Source of the DNA: Diphasiastrum complanatum
Lineage: Eukaryota > Streptophyta > Lycopodiopsida > Lycopodiales > Lycopodiaceae
Assembly (NCBI GenBank): GCA_029204225.1
Contig: CM055108.1
Location: 16,082,722-16,146,721, forward strand
Length of the DNA stretch: 64,000 nt
Reading direction: 5' to 3'
This document shows, one piece after another, positions 1-12,383 of the stretch (position 1 is the stretch's first letter; each line of letters begins with the position of its first letter). The notes beneath the pieces are model-generated. The model saw nothing but the letters and a program-made list of their open reading frames with translations. It had not been told where the DNA came from and searched no databases. A program made the position numbers and the translations under genes.

Positions 1-942
1 TCTCCAAATTCAATATTCTTGAGTTATCACTACCAAAATAAGACTCATTTTCTCATATTCTTGTTCTAGAACAACAAATACTCTCTCTAGAACCAAGTTT
101 GATATCAAATGTTACAATCCCCAACACTTAAGCTCATCATGCCAACTTGCTAATGTGTAGAATGATGCTCCTCCCATCCATAGGTTGTCCTTTTAAGTCC
201 TCTACCTACCTTTCTTGTTTTGGATCACACGACCAGGTGGCCTATCAATGGTTGGTTAGATCACTAAATGTGTGCATCAACCTCATTGAAAGGTTTAGTT
301 AATATTGTCAACCACTCCATGCGCTATTGTGCCTCGGTAATGACTGGACCATCCTGGCCTTGTGCCGAAAATTCTTGATTATGGTATGACCTAAGTACCT
401 ACCCAATAACTTGCGGCACGACTTGATCAATTGTTGGGTCCATAGTTCAGTTGTTGGCCAATACCAAATCCACCAATCCATTAACACTCTGAGGCAACCA
501 ACCCATCCAAGGTTACGTTCGGGCCTTGGCTCCTAACAGGCAATAGGTAGACTTGCAAGCCTTACTACAAACGAATCAATCCGCACTGGGGTTTTTTACA
601 AAGGAGCTCACAAATCCTAATCGCAAACGTTACCAAAAGAAGAAGGAGCAAGCCTTTATTTCTCATAACCTTATTATGGAAGTCTTTAAATTTCTCCTTC
701 CTAAAAAGGGTCTAGAACTCTCTCTTACTACCAAGCTTTAGATATTATGCCCCTATAGATCTTGTTTCCCTTGTAATAACTTGCTTCAATGACCCAAATT
801 GGACTCAGTACAATACAATAAGTATGGTGTTTTAGGAGTCCAAATGTACTTTTTTGAATCGACAAATTGACATGCCTTTGATTTTATGGACCATTGTCAA
901 TGTGTGTGCATGCGGATGTGTGAAAAATGAAAGACAAAGGGG

Positions 943-945
<3 letters not shown>

Positions 946-984
<39 letters not shown>
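946..984. repeat. (GA)n microsatellite
   Basis: Uninterrupted GA dinucleotide tract of about 39 bp. Confidence 0.95.
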
Positions 985-986
<2 letters not shown>

Positions 987-2258
987 AGGATCCAACTTAC
1001 AACACACCATAGAGGACATTGTGGAACCAAATTGCTTGATAATCAAAATCTAGAAATTGCTATTAACCAGAAATTCATATGATTCAACTACCTATCCTAT
1101 TCGTGACACAAGATTTGTTTTACAACCAATGCCTGGAGACACAAGCTTCTAATACACAATTACAACTATTTAATAGATATTAACCATCTTCTTCAATTAC
1201 AGAAAACTTTAGATTATTATCCAAAAATGAAGCTACATATCTGGAACATCAGTAATTCCAAAGGGAACTTCTTGTGTGAGAATGATCTAAATGCCAGTAA
1301 TTAGCGCTTACTTTTAGGGTAAAGCTAATAGTAGAAGCCATTGGTCATTTCTTTTTTCGGGTATTTTGTGAAATTATGAGGTATTGATCCAGATCCTAAA
1401 TGATATCTCACTATTTCCAAAATGTGAAAGCCCTTAAGAGCTATTTCTCATTTATTTAAACCTTTGCTTTATAGTAAATTTTTGAATACAAGATGATCGG
1501 GCAGAATTTATATGATTCCTTCTAGTATGAGATATATTCTCGAAGGATTATCTAATACAAAGTACTACTTATTCAAATGTATGGATAAAGCCTGAAATTG
1601 GAATTCAATTAAGGAATGACTGAATTCACAAAATTTAGATCTTCTTAACCCAATTTTCTATCTCTATTTGATAGTTGGAGTATTGAAAAACGATATTTCG
1701 GTCACTTAGGTCATAATATCTTATAATATCTGGAAAAGTCTTGATATGTAATAAGTTCTTAACCTATAAGTAGCTGGGTTACTTAAAAGAATACTATTAT
1801 TGAGTGTGGTAGGAGCTGATTTTTTCAAAGGATCAGTTTGTTGCATTTATTTTTGCCAAAAAAAATCTTGAATATGTACATAAATGTAACTACTCAGAAA
1901 TTATAGAAAAGACTCTCTAGGGATTGATGCGAACAATCTACAACTACAAGAGTTTTGGGAATTGAATAATTTGAGCATTATTCATATTAATGAATAGTAG
2001 TAATAAAGAGAAGAGGAAATTGACAACCAAAATTTAGATACTGGAAGTGTCGGTGGGCAGGCCTCTTGTAGGTCTAAGACTCCAGGGTCTGTGCATGTTG
2101 CATGCATACCGAGGGACACTTCTATAGATAAGTTACCATTAATTCTGTCTCCATGCATATGAGTCGGAATTTAATTTAAGAATAACTAATAAGCTCAAAC
2201 ACTGGAGTACCAAATATCCATATCAGAATTATTCCAAATCCTAGATATAAGACGTGGA

Positions 2259-2277
2259 TGTGTGTGCGTGCGTGTGT

Positions 2278-2372
<95 letters not shown>
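2259..2372. repeat. Compound (TG)n(AG)n microsatellite
   Basis: A mostly pure TG tract (2259-2340) runs straight into an AG tract (2341-2372). It begins 25 nt past the peroxidase stop codon on the minus strand, so the transcript would carry it as (CT)n(CA)n in its 3' untranslated region. Confidence 0.95.
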
Positions 2373-2374
<2 letters not shown>

Positions 2375-2397
2375 ATATGCAAAACAAATTGACTCGA

Positions 2398-4835
2398 TCA
2401 ATCTTCAATGTTTAGCGTCATCACCTCAGAAGGTTGAAACTTGGACCCCAACTCACTCAACTTGGAATGGGCTTTAGCATAATCTTCAAAAAATGCATCC
2501 TGACTTTCTACATATTTCTCTGCATATACCTAACGCAAACAATACAAAAATGAAAAAAAAAAAAAACTTTTCAAGAGGGCACTTTGAAGAACAATGCCAA
2601 CAAGTTCAAAAAGCAATGCCAAACAAGGACTGCCACTTATCCACATAATTGATCACTTGTTAGAAGCAAAATATGATGAACCTAAAATTGTAAATAAGAA
2701 CGAGATAGTAAGAAAATGGTGACAACGTTGTGAAACATTTCGAAGGTGTTAAGGATAGAAATTATTTACAGAAATGTGTAATTTAGTTTTTATATAGATA
2801 AGGAGATATGTACCTTAAAGCTAGGATCCTCAAAAAGCATTGCATCAGTGGGCAACACCAAAAGATCTTTATCTCTCTTTTCTTTGATGTCCTGTATATC
2901 ATTCAAAGAAAATTGACCACATTAAAGAAATTTTAAACCATTTATGAACACAAAAATTGATTGAATCTTCATGCAAAAAAACATACGATTGACCAAATGT
3001 GAAACATTTAATTTCTATCAAATACCAACTTGTCTCACATCACAACTAACATATAAGCATAATAAGAACGAGGATAATGTGCACGATCAATTTTGTAGTT
3101 TAACACTATCAATCAAACAAGCTATCTAACAGTAGATCACAAGAGCTGAAGAAAAGTACACCACACCCTAGCAATACTATGAGAACTGTATATTTAAATT
3201 GAAGAAAAATTATACATATAGTTAAATACTAATTTTTAGGGGGTACCGTCACATGGCAATCACGTCCTTATTACAGGACAATTGTCCCAATTCACTGACT
3301 CGAGTAATGTCGACATGGCACTCAACACTATAGCATGTATAGAAAAAAAAACTACTATTTATGGTAAAATAGTTTATGAACAAAAAAATAAAACGGAAAT
3401 AAACTGGACTTACTATTCTAACACTCCCTTGAGCCGTAGTTTATTTTATTTACATTGAGTTTTTCTCTAAAAAACTCAAACTTATTAACGCTTAAAGCTT
3501 TTGTAAAAATATCAACTACTGGGTCTTCAGTCCTGCAATGTATCACATCAATTTCTCTAGATAGAGGCTTTTCTCTAATGAGGTGATATTTAATTCTATG
3601 TGCTTAGTGCGTGCGTGAAACATTAGATTCCTAGCTAGTTGTATAGCACTCTAGCTATCACTCCTAATGATGGTGGGCTCAATTTGTAAGACACCAATGT
3701 CTCCAGCATTCGTCATAGCCATATTGCTTCTTGTGTTGCAGAACAGAGGGCTTTATACTTTGCTACCATAGTAGATAGAGCGACCGTTTCTTGAGGTAAT
3801 TTGCGTTGGTGAATATGCATCCCAAGGTGCATCCTTTTCTTTTCGCTTCTCACTAGCAACCTCAATCTTCTCTGATCCAATAGGCTTGTCTTTAACTCCA
3901 TCTTGTCTCCACAATTGGAGGAGTACCACGACCTTCATCTTCTGGAATTTGTTTGATGGTCAACTTGTGGTGGCGGTAGTAATGCTTCGTCCTTAATGAA
4001 AAGCTTGGATAGTTCATCACTATCTTTTTCATCATCGCCAAACTTGTGGATCTCATCAAATATGACATCACGACTTATGTGCATGCGTCGTCCAACTGGA
4101 TCATAGCATCTATACCCCTTAGTTTGGTCATCATACCCTATAAAGATGCATTTTAAGGCTTTTATCTGCATCTTGCTTCTTTCACTCTTAGGGATATGAA
4201 CATAAACTCGACATCCAAATACATGCAAACCATCCATCTTAGGCTTCTTACCACTAAAGACCTCATCTAATGTGCGATTGGACACGGGGCTTCTATTTTG
4301 CAAGAATACGATCATTCTCACAACTTCGGCCCAAAAAGAATCCGTAATTCCCAAACATGCCATCATTGCCCTAACATCTTCAACTATAGTGCGATTCTTT
4401 CTTTTAGCTACCCCATTTTGTTAAGGCTATCAACTTGTGCAAATTGTTGCTTAATTCCATGCTTCTTGCAAGAGTCTATAAATGATGTGATCAATACTCA
4501 CATCCAAGTCCAAGAACGTAAGAAGGCAAGACAAGAAGCTCTATCAACTACTAAATGGCTTATCTGTCGTGACGGCATTATCAGATTTGTGGATCGTAAG
4601 CCCATGGTTAATAAGAGTCTTAGTTTTGAGATAGAGTCTGAGTTAGAGAAATGAAGAGATGTCCAGTTGAGCATGTAAATGGTACACGTACCATATCATC
4701 TTGGCTATATCACTCTCTTCTTAGTTAGTTTGGTTTTAGTTAGATTGTTTTGACGGCACTGATCCGTCTTGTTTCCATCTTATCTGATGTACTTGTTCGT
4801 CTTATACGCCTTTTGGCATGGAAAAGACGTTAATA

Positions 4836-4878
<43 letters not shown>

Positions 4879-7800
4879 GAGTTCAACTGACCTTGAAGTA
4901 AGAGTTGTCAAACTTTAGCCATTGAGCAGTCCAAGATTGGCCTCCTGGTGAGCCTGGGCCATCTTTCTGAAACACAATACTAGATCAGTTTAAAGCACTC
5001 ACAAAGCAATCAAGCTGACAAAATGCATAGTAAACAATCAACAAAATCCTCCCATGGAATAAGTAACCACTTTAGAACATAGCTTTCATTACAACCTACC
5101 GTATACTTCGTTGATGCTACTCCCCAGCCACTTCGTTCTGGCCTAGATCTCCCAAGAGTGTGTGCACCTGATAGTGCCACAATTTCCTGTCAAACGAATT
5201 TCTTCGGTTGTAACATAAAATTTACACCCAAACTGCAGCAAGTTGTAGCATGACAAAAATGTTTCATTTTCCATTCTGCTGGCATAAGCCTTGATTGTAC
5301 AGCTTGACACAGGATAAGAGGAGACATGTTTTGGCAGAATTTTGATTCCCTACCTTGTCATTAAACCCCATTCGATAAAAAACAACACGAATATGTTCAG
5401 CCGGGTTTGGTGGGCCTGCAGCTGCACAAAACATCACCGATACAAAATCACAGCTCACTTATCAGCTCACCAACGACTACACAGATCATACCTGAAACTG
5501 TTAAAAAGAATAATGCTACAAGCATTGTTATCCTTCTTAAACACTTTGGCCTTCGTGAAGAAATTTGTATTCAACCAATGTGACATTTTTGGAAGTAACA
5601 AGCTGATAGGTAAGAAGCTCCAGCAACTTTCTGCAGTTATCGTCCGGCAAAAGCTTGGATTGTACAATTTCAACTTGCAAGGTTTTTACCATACTGATTA
5701 CTGTACATACCTGGCAGCTTTCCCTCTTTTGCACAATCTTCTGGTCCTGATGTATCCAACCTGCCATACCTCATTGGGATTTTGGGACCTCCTGCCAACT
5801 GCACAAGTTATGGTCAGTCATATGGTGCAGTAGCATTAACTTGGATAACAATATTACATCAGCAGCAAAGTGCTATTTATAATGATCTTGAAGCCAAGTC
5901 TATTTGATTCTTCCATGCCGAGAATAAGAATTTTGTAAGCATCTACTTGTTGGTAATTTCTACGAATTAATGCTTACAATTTGATAACCTGTGACAATGT
6001 CATGAAGCTTAAATGGGATATTTCAATAAGGAAAAAGCCAAAGCAGAGAGAGATAGAGATAGAGATGGAGAGAGACCTCAACTGCTGTAGCACTTGCAAG
6101 CTGAAATAGATCAGCAAAGCTGACATGTGGAAACTTTTCCTTTACTGGTTCAAGTAACCTCAAAGCATTCTGAAGGCCTATTACAATGGACAGAACAACT
6201 CAAATATCAACGTTCAAAAACAATTTAGAAAGCTCTAATTTGAGTCTGAAATGCATGAGATGAAGTCTGACATCCATGAAAATTAATATCCACAAGTATC
6301 CTGATGCAGTCCCTTTCAAAGGCAAATTATTTCAAATAACTGCTCTTTGATGTCAGCCAAAAATTTAGCACTTCCTTATAGATTATCCAAATAAAACATG
6401 ACCTAAAGTGGAGGTTAGAAGATGAGCAATACAATGAGACAAATAATTAGTGCAATATTTTGTATTGAAAATGTAGCAAAAAGTATATTCAGTGTTTTTC
6501 ATAGCTAGCAGGAGTCAGAAAACATCTCCAGATAGAATAAATTCCTAAAACTAGCCTAACCTACATATCTGACTTTCCAACATATAAATAACTTAGCCAA
6601 ATGTAAATGAAAGAAGAGCTTATATATAGGATGCTGCCTGCCTCACAAGGCAACAATGTGTGCAATTGCAGCTGTTCTTTATTGGCGCTAGTCAGGGGTG
6701 CACACAAGTTTTTCATGAGATACTCATGGAGGTGAACATCTCATTTGCTCTTACTGACACAACTGCCTTTAGACAAGCCATACAAGCAACACTAACATGC
6801 AACAAGAACTTGAAGCAGTCCATCATGGAGACTCTCGGTATGATGCAGCTCACACAACCATATAGACTAGTATTTTTAGGAACTCAGCAAATAGCCTCGA
6901 TACTTAAGGAGTTTAATGCTTCAAAAAGTTTTTGTCACCAAGCTTTAAAACATTTTTCAACTTCGATTCCAAGCCACCTTAGCTTTCCCAAACACTATTG
7001 CAAGTGGTTCCACAAGAGTGCGCAGGAACTGGAGCCCATTCGCCATACTTAGGCTGCCTTTCATGGCTAACAGATGGACCAATATCCAAAAGTGGTTAGT
7101 CATTAACATGGTGTCATCTTGCTAATTTCATACAGTAGTTCGATGTGTCATGGGGAGGGGGGAGGGGCCCGAGCACAGACCATGGATTTAATCTACTGCA
7201 CATGCAGGCAATTGTCTTGAATGTTGTGTGGCCAAACATCGTGCAGGCGGCACAGTCCATGTATCTTAAATTTGTAAGCTGATGGTTTGTATTGTGCCTT
7301 TCAAGTTAACAAGTTTGTAGGAACCTCATCACTAGTGTTTTACAGCAGACTGTCGTTTTATGGTTTTTGGTGTTTTGTGTTTGGTGAATGTTATCACAGG
7401 CAAATGCTATGAATTGCAAAGCCATAGCCATTCTGGAGGATGGCTTTCTTGAACCTTCAAATTAGATTGTCCATTGCTCATATATTATAGTCTTTCAATG
7501 CTTTATGTGATGCCATATCTGTAATCTGTTCGCATCCCATAGGTCTTTAAAGCATGCACTGTAGGAGAATGAAACTTCTTGACAGGCTTTGATTTCTTGC
7601 TTTCATAGGCAATAACATGGCCATTTTGCATCATGATCACACCAATAGCTCTTTTGCACAAATCTGTATGTAGCTTATAAGGTTTGTTCCGATCAGAGAT
7701 CTTAAGAATGGAGCAGAACTGAAGCTTTTAAACTTCTTGTCAAACCAACACTAGTGTAAAGGTACTTGCCACTCAAACTTCTAATATTTCTCGAGAGGTT

Positions 7801-8829
7801 CAATCATAGGAGCGAAAGTTCTTGATAAACTTCCTATAATAGTTAGCCAAACCGAAAAGGCTCTTCAAGCCCCACAAGCCAATCTTGGATGGTTTTTGGA
7901 TCTTCTTAAAATTCACTTCAATGCCATATGACCAAGATACTATATGTAATACTTGCTTACCAGCATTTGCTGCGTGATTCAGCTCTGGTGAAAAGCGTAT
8001 GCTCCCATTGGCACCACCACATTTAGGCCACTCAATCACATTTTTGTCATAGGTCCCAGCATCGTGCCAGGCTAAACGGACCTAGAAAATTCAAAAATAG
8101 TATCAAAATTCCATAGATTAAGTAACCTGCCTTCTGGCAATAGAAAGCCGAGATGAAACCAATAAAAAGGTTTTGTTTTTTATAGCATCACATATATCTT
8201 GCTCTGAAAAGGTGGACTCACCAAAATGGGATTGCAGTGATACTTGTTAATAATTTCCTTGACTTGCTCTCTGGCGCCTCGCAACTGCTCTACATTCGAT
8301 GAAGATGAAGCGGAGGTAAGTATGCCTCTTACTCCACTTCCCCTCCTTGCAAGTAAGCTGCTGTGCTGCTTGCCGATATGCAAAATCAAGAAAAAAAAGT
8401 TAATTGCGCTCATAATGATCATAATTCTTGAAAGTTTCAACTAGCTCCTCATACAAACAAACCGCTAAATGCCATGTGTGAGTGTTGCCCCGTAGCTATG
8501 TGAATTATACATATCTATAATGCAGATAACGGAAGTGTAGCTCCTACGACGCGTCACAATCAGCTCGACACCGAGACTATCCATAAGAAAATGGCCGCCG
8601 TTTTGCAAAAGCGGATTAGATTTAAAAACAAACTCACAGACAGCGTAAACAACGTTGCATCATTCAGCCTGCCTTCAACACAATCCGTGGATGTAGATCC
8701 AAAACCTCTGAGAAGCAGAAGATTATTGATGAGTGCAGAAGAGGAAGGCTTGGTTGAAGCAGCGGCCGATGCTGTACTGATGAGCCTAAGGAGACGAGTT
8801 CTTGATCCTCCCAGCATTGCACCCGCCAT
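2398..8829 (-). CDS. Stromal/mitochondrial-type L-ascorbate peroxidase, 10 exons
   Basis: Haem peroxidase that reduces hydrogen peroxide with ascorbate in chloroplast stroma or mitochondria. I assembled ten minus-strand exons: 8829-8638, 8365-8222, 8081-7961, 6177-6077, 5798-5711, 5421-5354, 5186-5100, 4966-4892, 2891-2814 and 2529-2398. All introns are GT/AG and all phases agree, giving 361 codons plus TGA. Visible active-site residues: distal Arg114, Trp117 and His118 in RLAWHDAGT; proximal His247 in [17 protein letters not shown]; Trp279; Asp308 in LPTD; and Arg256, matching the ascorbate-binding Arg172 of cytosolic APX. The loop through [11 protein letters not shown] is typical of chloroplast isoforms. 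The N-terminus is a Ser/Ala/Arg-rich presequence. There is no C-terminal membrane helix, so it is not the thylakoid form. The start is the first ATG of the frame; the exon 2 acceptor is uncertain by 3 nt. Introns 3 and 8 contain retrotransposon remnants. Confidence 0.93.
3241..3423 (-). repeat. Partial LTR of a copia element inside APX intron 8
   Basis: On the minus strand a purine tract (AAGGGAG) is followed at 3423 by TGTTAGAATAGTAAG, the layout of a polypurine tract and the start of a copia 3' LTR. The far end is not defined; I stop near 3241, where similarity can no longer be judged. Confidence 0.5.
3424..4480 (-). pseudogene. Decayed copia polyprotein fragment in APX intron 8
   Basis: Reading 4480 to 3424 on the minus strand, a decayed integrase (motifs near GVAKRKNRT and [14 protein letters not shown], then [18 protein letters not shown] at about 4366-3935) leads directly to RNase H remnants (near 3938-3713) and a degraded tail ending at the LTR. 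Reverse transcriptase is absent, and stops and frameshifts break the frame. It lies in the same orientation as the host gene, between exons 8 and 9, so it may be transcribed as part of the intron. Confidence 0.8.
4481..4838 (+). other. Unidentified insert with short ORF tail and AATAAA, in APX intron 8
   Basis: Opposite in orientation to the host gene. An open frame runs to a stop near 4654 with a basic stretch ([18 protein letters not shown]) that I do not recognise. About 180 bp of non-coding sequence follows, then AATAAA at 4832-4837, then immediately a (CT)n tract. This could be the 3' end of a retroposed transcript or of an LTR element. The ORF is open upstream into the copia remnant, so its start is not defined. 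Confidence 0.35.
4839..4875. repeat. (CT)n microsatellite beside the intron 8 donor
   Basis: Pure CT tract of about 37 bp. On the gene strand it is (GA)n starting 16 nt inside intron 8, close to the 5' splice site at 4891. Confidence 0.95.
6178..7519. other. APX intron 3, 3' portion; nothing recognised
   Basis: Intron sequence between the gypsy remnant and exon 4. A plus-strand open frame at about 6660-7052 lacks an early ATG and resembles nothing I know. A short G-rich run lies near 7148-7170. Confidence 0.4.
7520..7920 (-). pseudogene. Gypsy RT/RNase H remnant in APX intron 3
   Basis: Minus-strand translation gives a Ty3/gypsy RT tail motif ([18 protein letters not shown], about 7870-7810). 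After a frameshift it gives an RNase H segment ([21 protein letters not shown], about 7660-7590, read in one frame). Both are in the order and spacing usual for gypsy pol. Frameshifts and missing flanks show it is dead. It begins about 40 nt inside intron 3 and has the same orientation as the host gene; the splice donor at 7960 is intact. Confidence 0.8.
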
Positions 8830-9018
8830 CGCTGTGAATAATGAATGGATCGTAGGAAGAACCGACAATGGAGAGAAAAAGAGACGAGAAGAGAACCGAA
8901 GAAAAGAAAGCTTGAGAAGCAGACTGAAGAAAGCACCCTAAGATTTGAAGCTTTTGATTGGTACAAGTAGACATTAGGGTTTGAAAAGGCCCTGGCTGGA
9001 GTTAGGTTACTTAACTGA

Positions 9019-9024
9019 CACGTG
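9019..9024 (-). promoter_or_regulatory. G-box CACGTG upstream of the peroxidase gene
   Basis: A palindromic CACGTG lies about 190 bp upstream of the peroxidase ATG, with a CCAAT motif on the same strand near 8957-8961. G-boxes bind bZIP and bHLH factors in plants. A role here is inference from position only. Confidence 0.3.
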
Positions 9025-9069
9025 GCCCTAAAAATTCAGTCTCATTGTGTATTATGCTTCTTGGAAACC

Positions 9070-9926
9070 TAGGGAAGGTTATTAAACAGACTTTGGATGC
9101 CGAGCTAACCAACCCAATTAGGTATCATTGTATATTATGTCATTAGTGTCATTGCGCCTTTCGCAATGTATGTAGCTTCATGTGCAAAAATAGTACTTGA
9201 GACGTGTTTGTGGTTTCAAACGCCTTCAGTCTATCCCAAGCCTCTTTCGGTCCTTCCGAATCCGAAATGTAGGAAATAATCGCATCTCTAACTGATAAGT
9301 TGATGACATTCTATGCTTTCCATTTTCTCTTGTCAAAGGCCCAATGATTATCTTTAATTATTGGCCTTGTTTCTTCACTTGTCACAATCTTCCATAGCTC
9401 CTTTCCTGTCAAAATGTTCTTCAATTTGAATTTCCAAACTGCATAGTTGTCAGCTCCTTCCAATTTGCTTGACTCATTGAGGACGCTCTCGCTTAGAGTT
9501 GCCATTAGATGAGTCCAGATTACAAAAATGACAAATTCGCTACGAAATTGACAAATGACATCTCTGACATCTTTTCAATTCGAGCTATGGATAGGAAGTT
9601 AGAAAATTTCTTCCGTCGCGCACAGATCTCTGATTTCAAAGATTTTTATATCAGCGCGTAGCTCTTTGTACCAACATAGCTCTGTCTAATCAGATCTCAA
9701 AAACAGTCTCCTTAGCTATGTCAAAATATCACTTTGTTTTCTGCTTTTCTGCAAAAACTACCAGTAGACAAGGCCTTAGAAAGAATGGGCCAGTCCCATA
9801 AATTAGGGGCACCTGTGGGACCCTTCAAATGAAATAGAATTTGAAGTGCGGATTCTTCAAATAATCTCAGCCGTTGATCTGGGACTCATGGATGGTCCCG
9901 ATTAGTCTTGACTTTTCTTCTAACAC
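9070..9926 (-). pseudogene. Copia 5' end remnant: LTR, primer site and gag start
   Basis: At 9505-9311 the minus strand encodes a copia-type gag N-terminus (SSKLEGADNYAVWKFKLKN). It continues past 9310, with one shift, into WDRLKAFETTNTSQVLFLHMKL and then stops. Upstream at about 9661-9678 a degraded TTGGTACAAAGAGCT resembles the initiator-Met primer site. Before it, 9679-9926 starts TGTGTTAGAAG and looks like the LTR. Edges are approximate, and no pol remains. Confidence 0.6.
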
Positions 9927-11249
9927 ACTTAAAGTATGAAAAAATTCGTTCACCTTGGAGACAACAACTCGCACATGATTGAAGGCTAGCAAGCTGAATT
10001 TTCAGAATGGATAGTCCAAACTCAATTCAAAAGTATTGTATGTTCTACATCTGGCAACCAATCTGTTATCTGTCAGCAAAATTACTGATTTAGGACATAA
10101 GGTTTGGATCTGATTTTTGTAAAATTCTTGATTTGGGACCAAATAAAGTTTGGATGCCAAGCTAACCAATTGAGCCAACCCTGATGGGTTGCTCCTTTCA
10201 AACATATGAAGTAGATGCCATCATGATCATTTATGTATCAATTGTTTCCTCCAACATCTCGTTATCCCATCAACAAATTCCAAAGTGAACTATGTTATAA
10301 GCTTATAAATTAGTACTATATTGGTTAGATGTAATTTGTACCAAGTATTGTGCAAAATTTGGGCTTCTACCAAATCTAACTATTCAACGTCAAAATACTC
10401 TATGTTTTTGAAATTATCATAATAAGTTTAATGTATTCTATGCATTATAGCTTTGAATTTTCATAACACAATTGATGTGTAGAAAATAGTAATTAGTCTT
10501 TGCAAGTCAACATTCTTCGAGACTTTTATGAAATTAACTTTTCGAAAAACAATGTTGGTTCCATTCTCACAATATGTTGATTTTTTGAAAAATTGGCCCG
10601 AGGACATAATGTAATGTTCCTTTATCTAGGACCTCATCCTACCCTTTTGTATACCCAATCCTCCATCGAGCATGCTTCCCAAACCTAGTTATGATTTTCG
10701 GGACATCCAAATGATTTCCCAATCTTTTAAGTGTTATTTCTACCACAATCTCCTCTTATGTATTATAACACCCACGATGGTGATAACCATTTACTTTCTC
10801 AAAACCAATGTAGTGACTCTCGATTGATAATCATTATTTCAAACTTGTGTGTCATCTCATTGACAATTTCTAGAGCCACAATACATCATCCATCATTACC
10901 ATTCATTGTATTTTATTTATGTCTCAAGCCTCCTTTGTTTGTAATAAGTCACTGCACCTATCACTAGACTTCCGCCCATTTGGAACCAACTTCTTTCCAT
11001 TTATTTATATGTCACCAACTAGTTTTGAACTTCTTGCATCCCCAATGTTCACATCTATCTCATCGTGTGTTTTTTTGGCACTTCAAGCACTCCCAACATG
11101 GCACCCTAACCCAGCTTTCTTTGAAACTTGAAAAGCTTAACTATCCAATTTTTCAATTTCTTTTGTCCAAAAACACATGCATTATCAACATATGGCATGC
11201 TCATAGAAACAATCAAGCCACTATATCTATAGATTCTTTTATGGTAAAC
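9927..11249. other. No gene recognised
   Basis: AT-rich sequence with short open frames on both strands (for example minus 10205-10002, plus 10980-11282), none with recognisable motifs. The right end may be the decayed 3' part of the adjacent gypsy element. Confidence 0.35.
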
Positions 11250-12383
11250 TCTTGGGTGTCATGTACTACAATGGCTAGTTGAGTACGATCTAATAAAGCA
11301 TTGGTGTTTACTATCATCCTTAAAAAAGACAAATAGGAAAATTCAATCAAGGGTAGATACTTCTTCCAATGAGATTGTTGTCAAAAAACATATGCTCGGA
11401 GCATTTGTTCCATCGTCTGATTAGTTCGTTCCGTCTAAGCACTCAACTTGGGATGATCAAAAGAAATGAAACTCAATGTTGTGTCTAGTTTAACAAATAC
11501 AGCTGACCAAAAGTGACTGGTGAACTTCGGATCGCGATCGCTCGCAATGTCACTCAATAATCCATAAAGTCTAAACAGACGTTAACAAATATTTGAGGCA
11601 AATTAGAAGTCTTCGCGGTTGTCTTTACTAGAATAAACGTAGCCAATTTGATAAGACGGTCGACCACTACCCAAATTGTATCAGTTTGTTTATTCGTCCG
11701 TAGTAAACCAACCACGAAATCCATCAAAATACCATTTCATTTCTTATTAGGGATATTCAATGAATGCAACAATCCACCAGCCTTAAGGTGTTCGACATTA
11801 TCAAATGGCATTGGTCACACTTGACCACATAAAATTCTACAAAGGGTCTCAATTTTGGCCAATAGAAATTTTTTCATACCAAATCTAAAGTAAGATGTAT
11901 GCTTGGATGTCCTGCATGTCATCAGCACTCTTTTTATCCTTTCTCCCATACTGATCACCCTGTGAATCAGTCTCGCTTGATAAGTTTGCTAGTACTCTCT
12001 TCTAGATTGGTCTAAAATCCGGGTCTTTTTCACAAAGACCTCTCAATGTGAGATAAAATATATGGTGATCTCAGTGCAAGAAAGTTCGTTCACTTCACTA
12101 GTTCTTGAGTAAGTGCATTAGCCACATGATTGGTGGTTTCTTTGATATAACACACTTCAAAGTCGAATTCATGCATGAGTAATTCTGCCCGTCGAGCCTT
12201 ACGACCCCTCAAATTATTCTGATTGCAAAAGTATTTTAAAAGTTGATGATCTGTGTTCACCATGAACGTATTACCATACAAGTAATACCTTCATGATTGC
12301 AAAGCATGGATCACCACAGAAAAGCTCTTTTTCCTGAGTAGTATATCTGACTTGCACAGTGGACAACTTTTTGCTCTCAAAAG
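11250..12383 (-). pseudogene. Gypsy element, RNase H to integrase part (left of E1)
   Basis: On the minus strand, coding resumes directly at the E1 insertion point with the RNase H motif ESKKLSTVQVRYTTQEKEL. After frameshifts come NTDHQLLKYF and a C-terminal RNase H block (12281-12090). An integrase core follows at about 11730-11390 (DFVVGLLRTNKQTDTIWVVV, a decayed SDRDPKFT region, and the PSxL and TNQ remnants). Many stops. It joins with 18815-19095 as one element split by the copia insertion. Confidence 0.85.

Larger units (their letters stand above)
1..2397. other. No gene recognised; downstream flank of the peroxidase gene
   Basis: I see no protein family, LTR or RNA gene here. The only open frame of any length, near 553-741 on the plus strand, has no recognisable motif. 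The stretch is AT-rich and holds two microsatellites, listed separately. The part nearest 2397 should be the 3' untranslated region of the minus-strand ascorbate peroxidase gene. Confidence 0.5.

Noticed and set aside
2176-2401. Two minus-strand frames reading Leu-Ser and His-Thr repeats
   Set aside because: They are translations of the (TG)n(AG)n microsatellite.
6660-7052. 130-codon plus-strand frame in APX intron 3
   Set aside because: It opens with GTG, has no known motif and lies antisense in an intron; no support as a gene.
8560-8868. Longer minus-strand start for the peroxidase at 8868
   Set aside because: The codon there is TTG, not ATG. The first ATG in the frame is at 8829.
8591-8941. 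Plus-strand 116-codon frame starting with a true ATG
   Set aside because: It is antisense to APX exon 1 and its 5' untranslated region, and has no recognisable motif. The minus-strand reading gives a coherent presequence that splices into exon 2.
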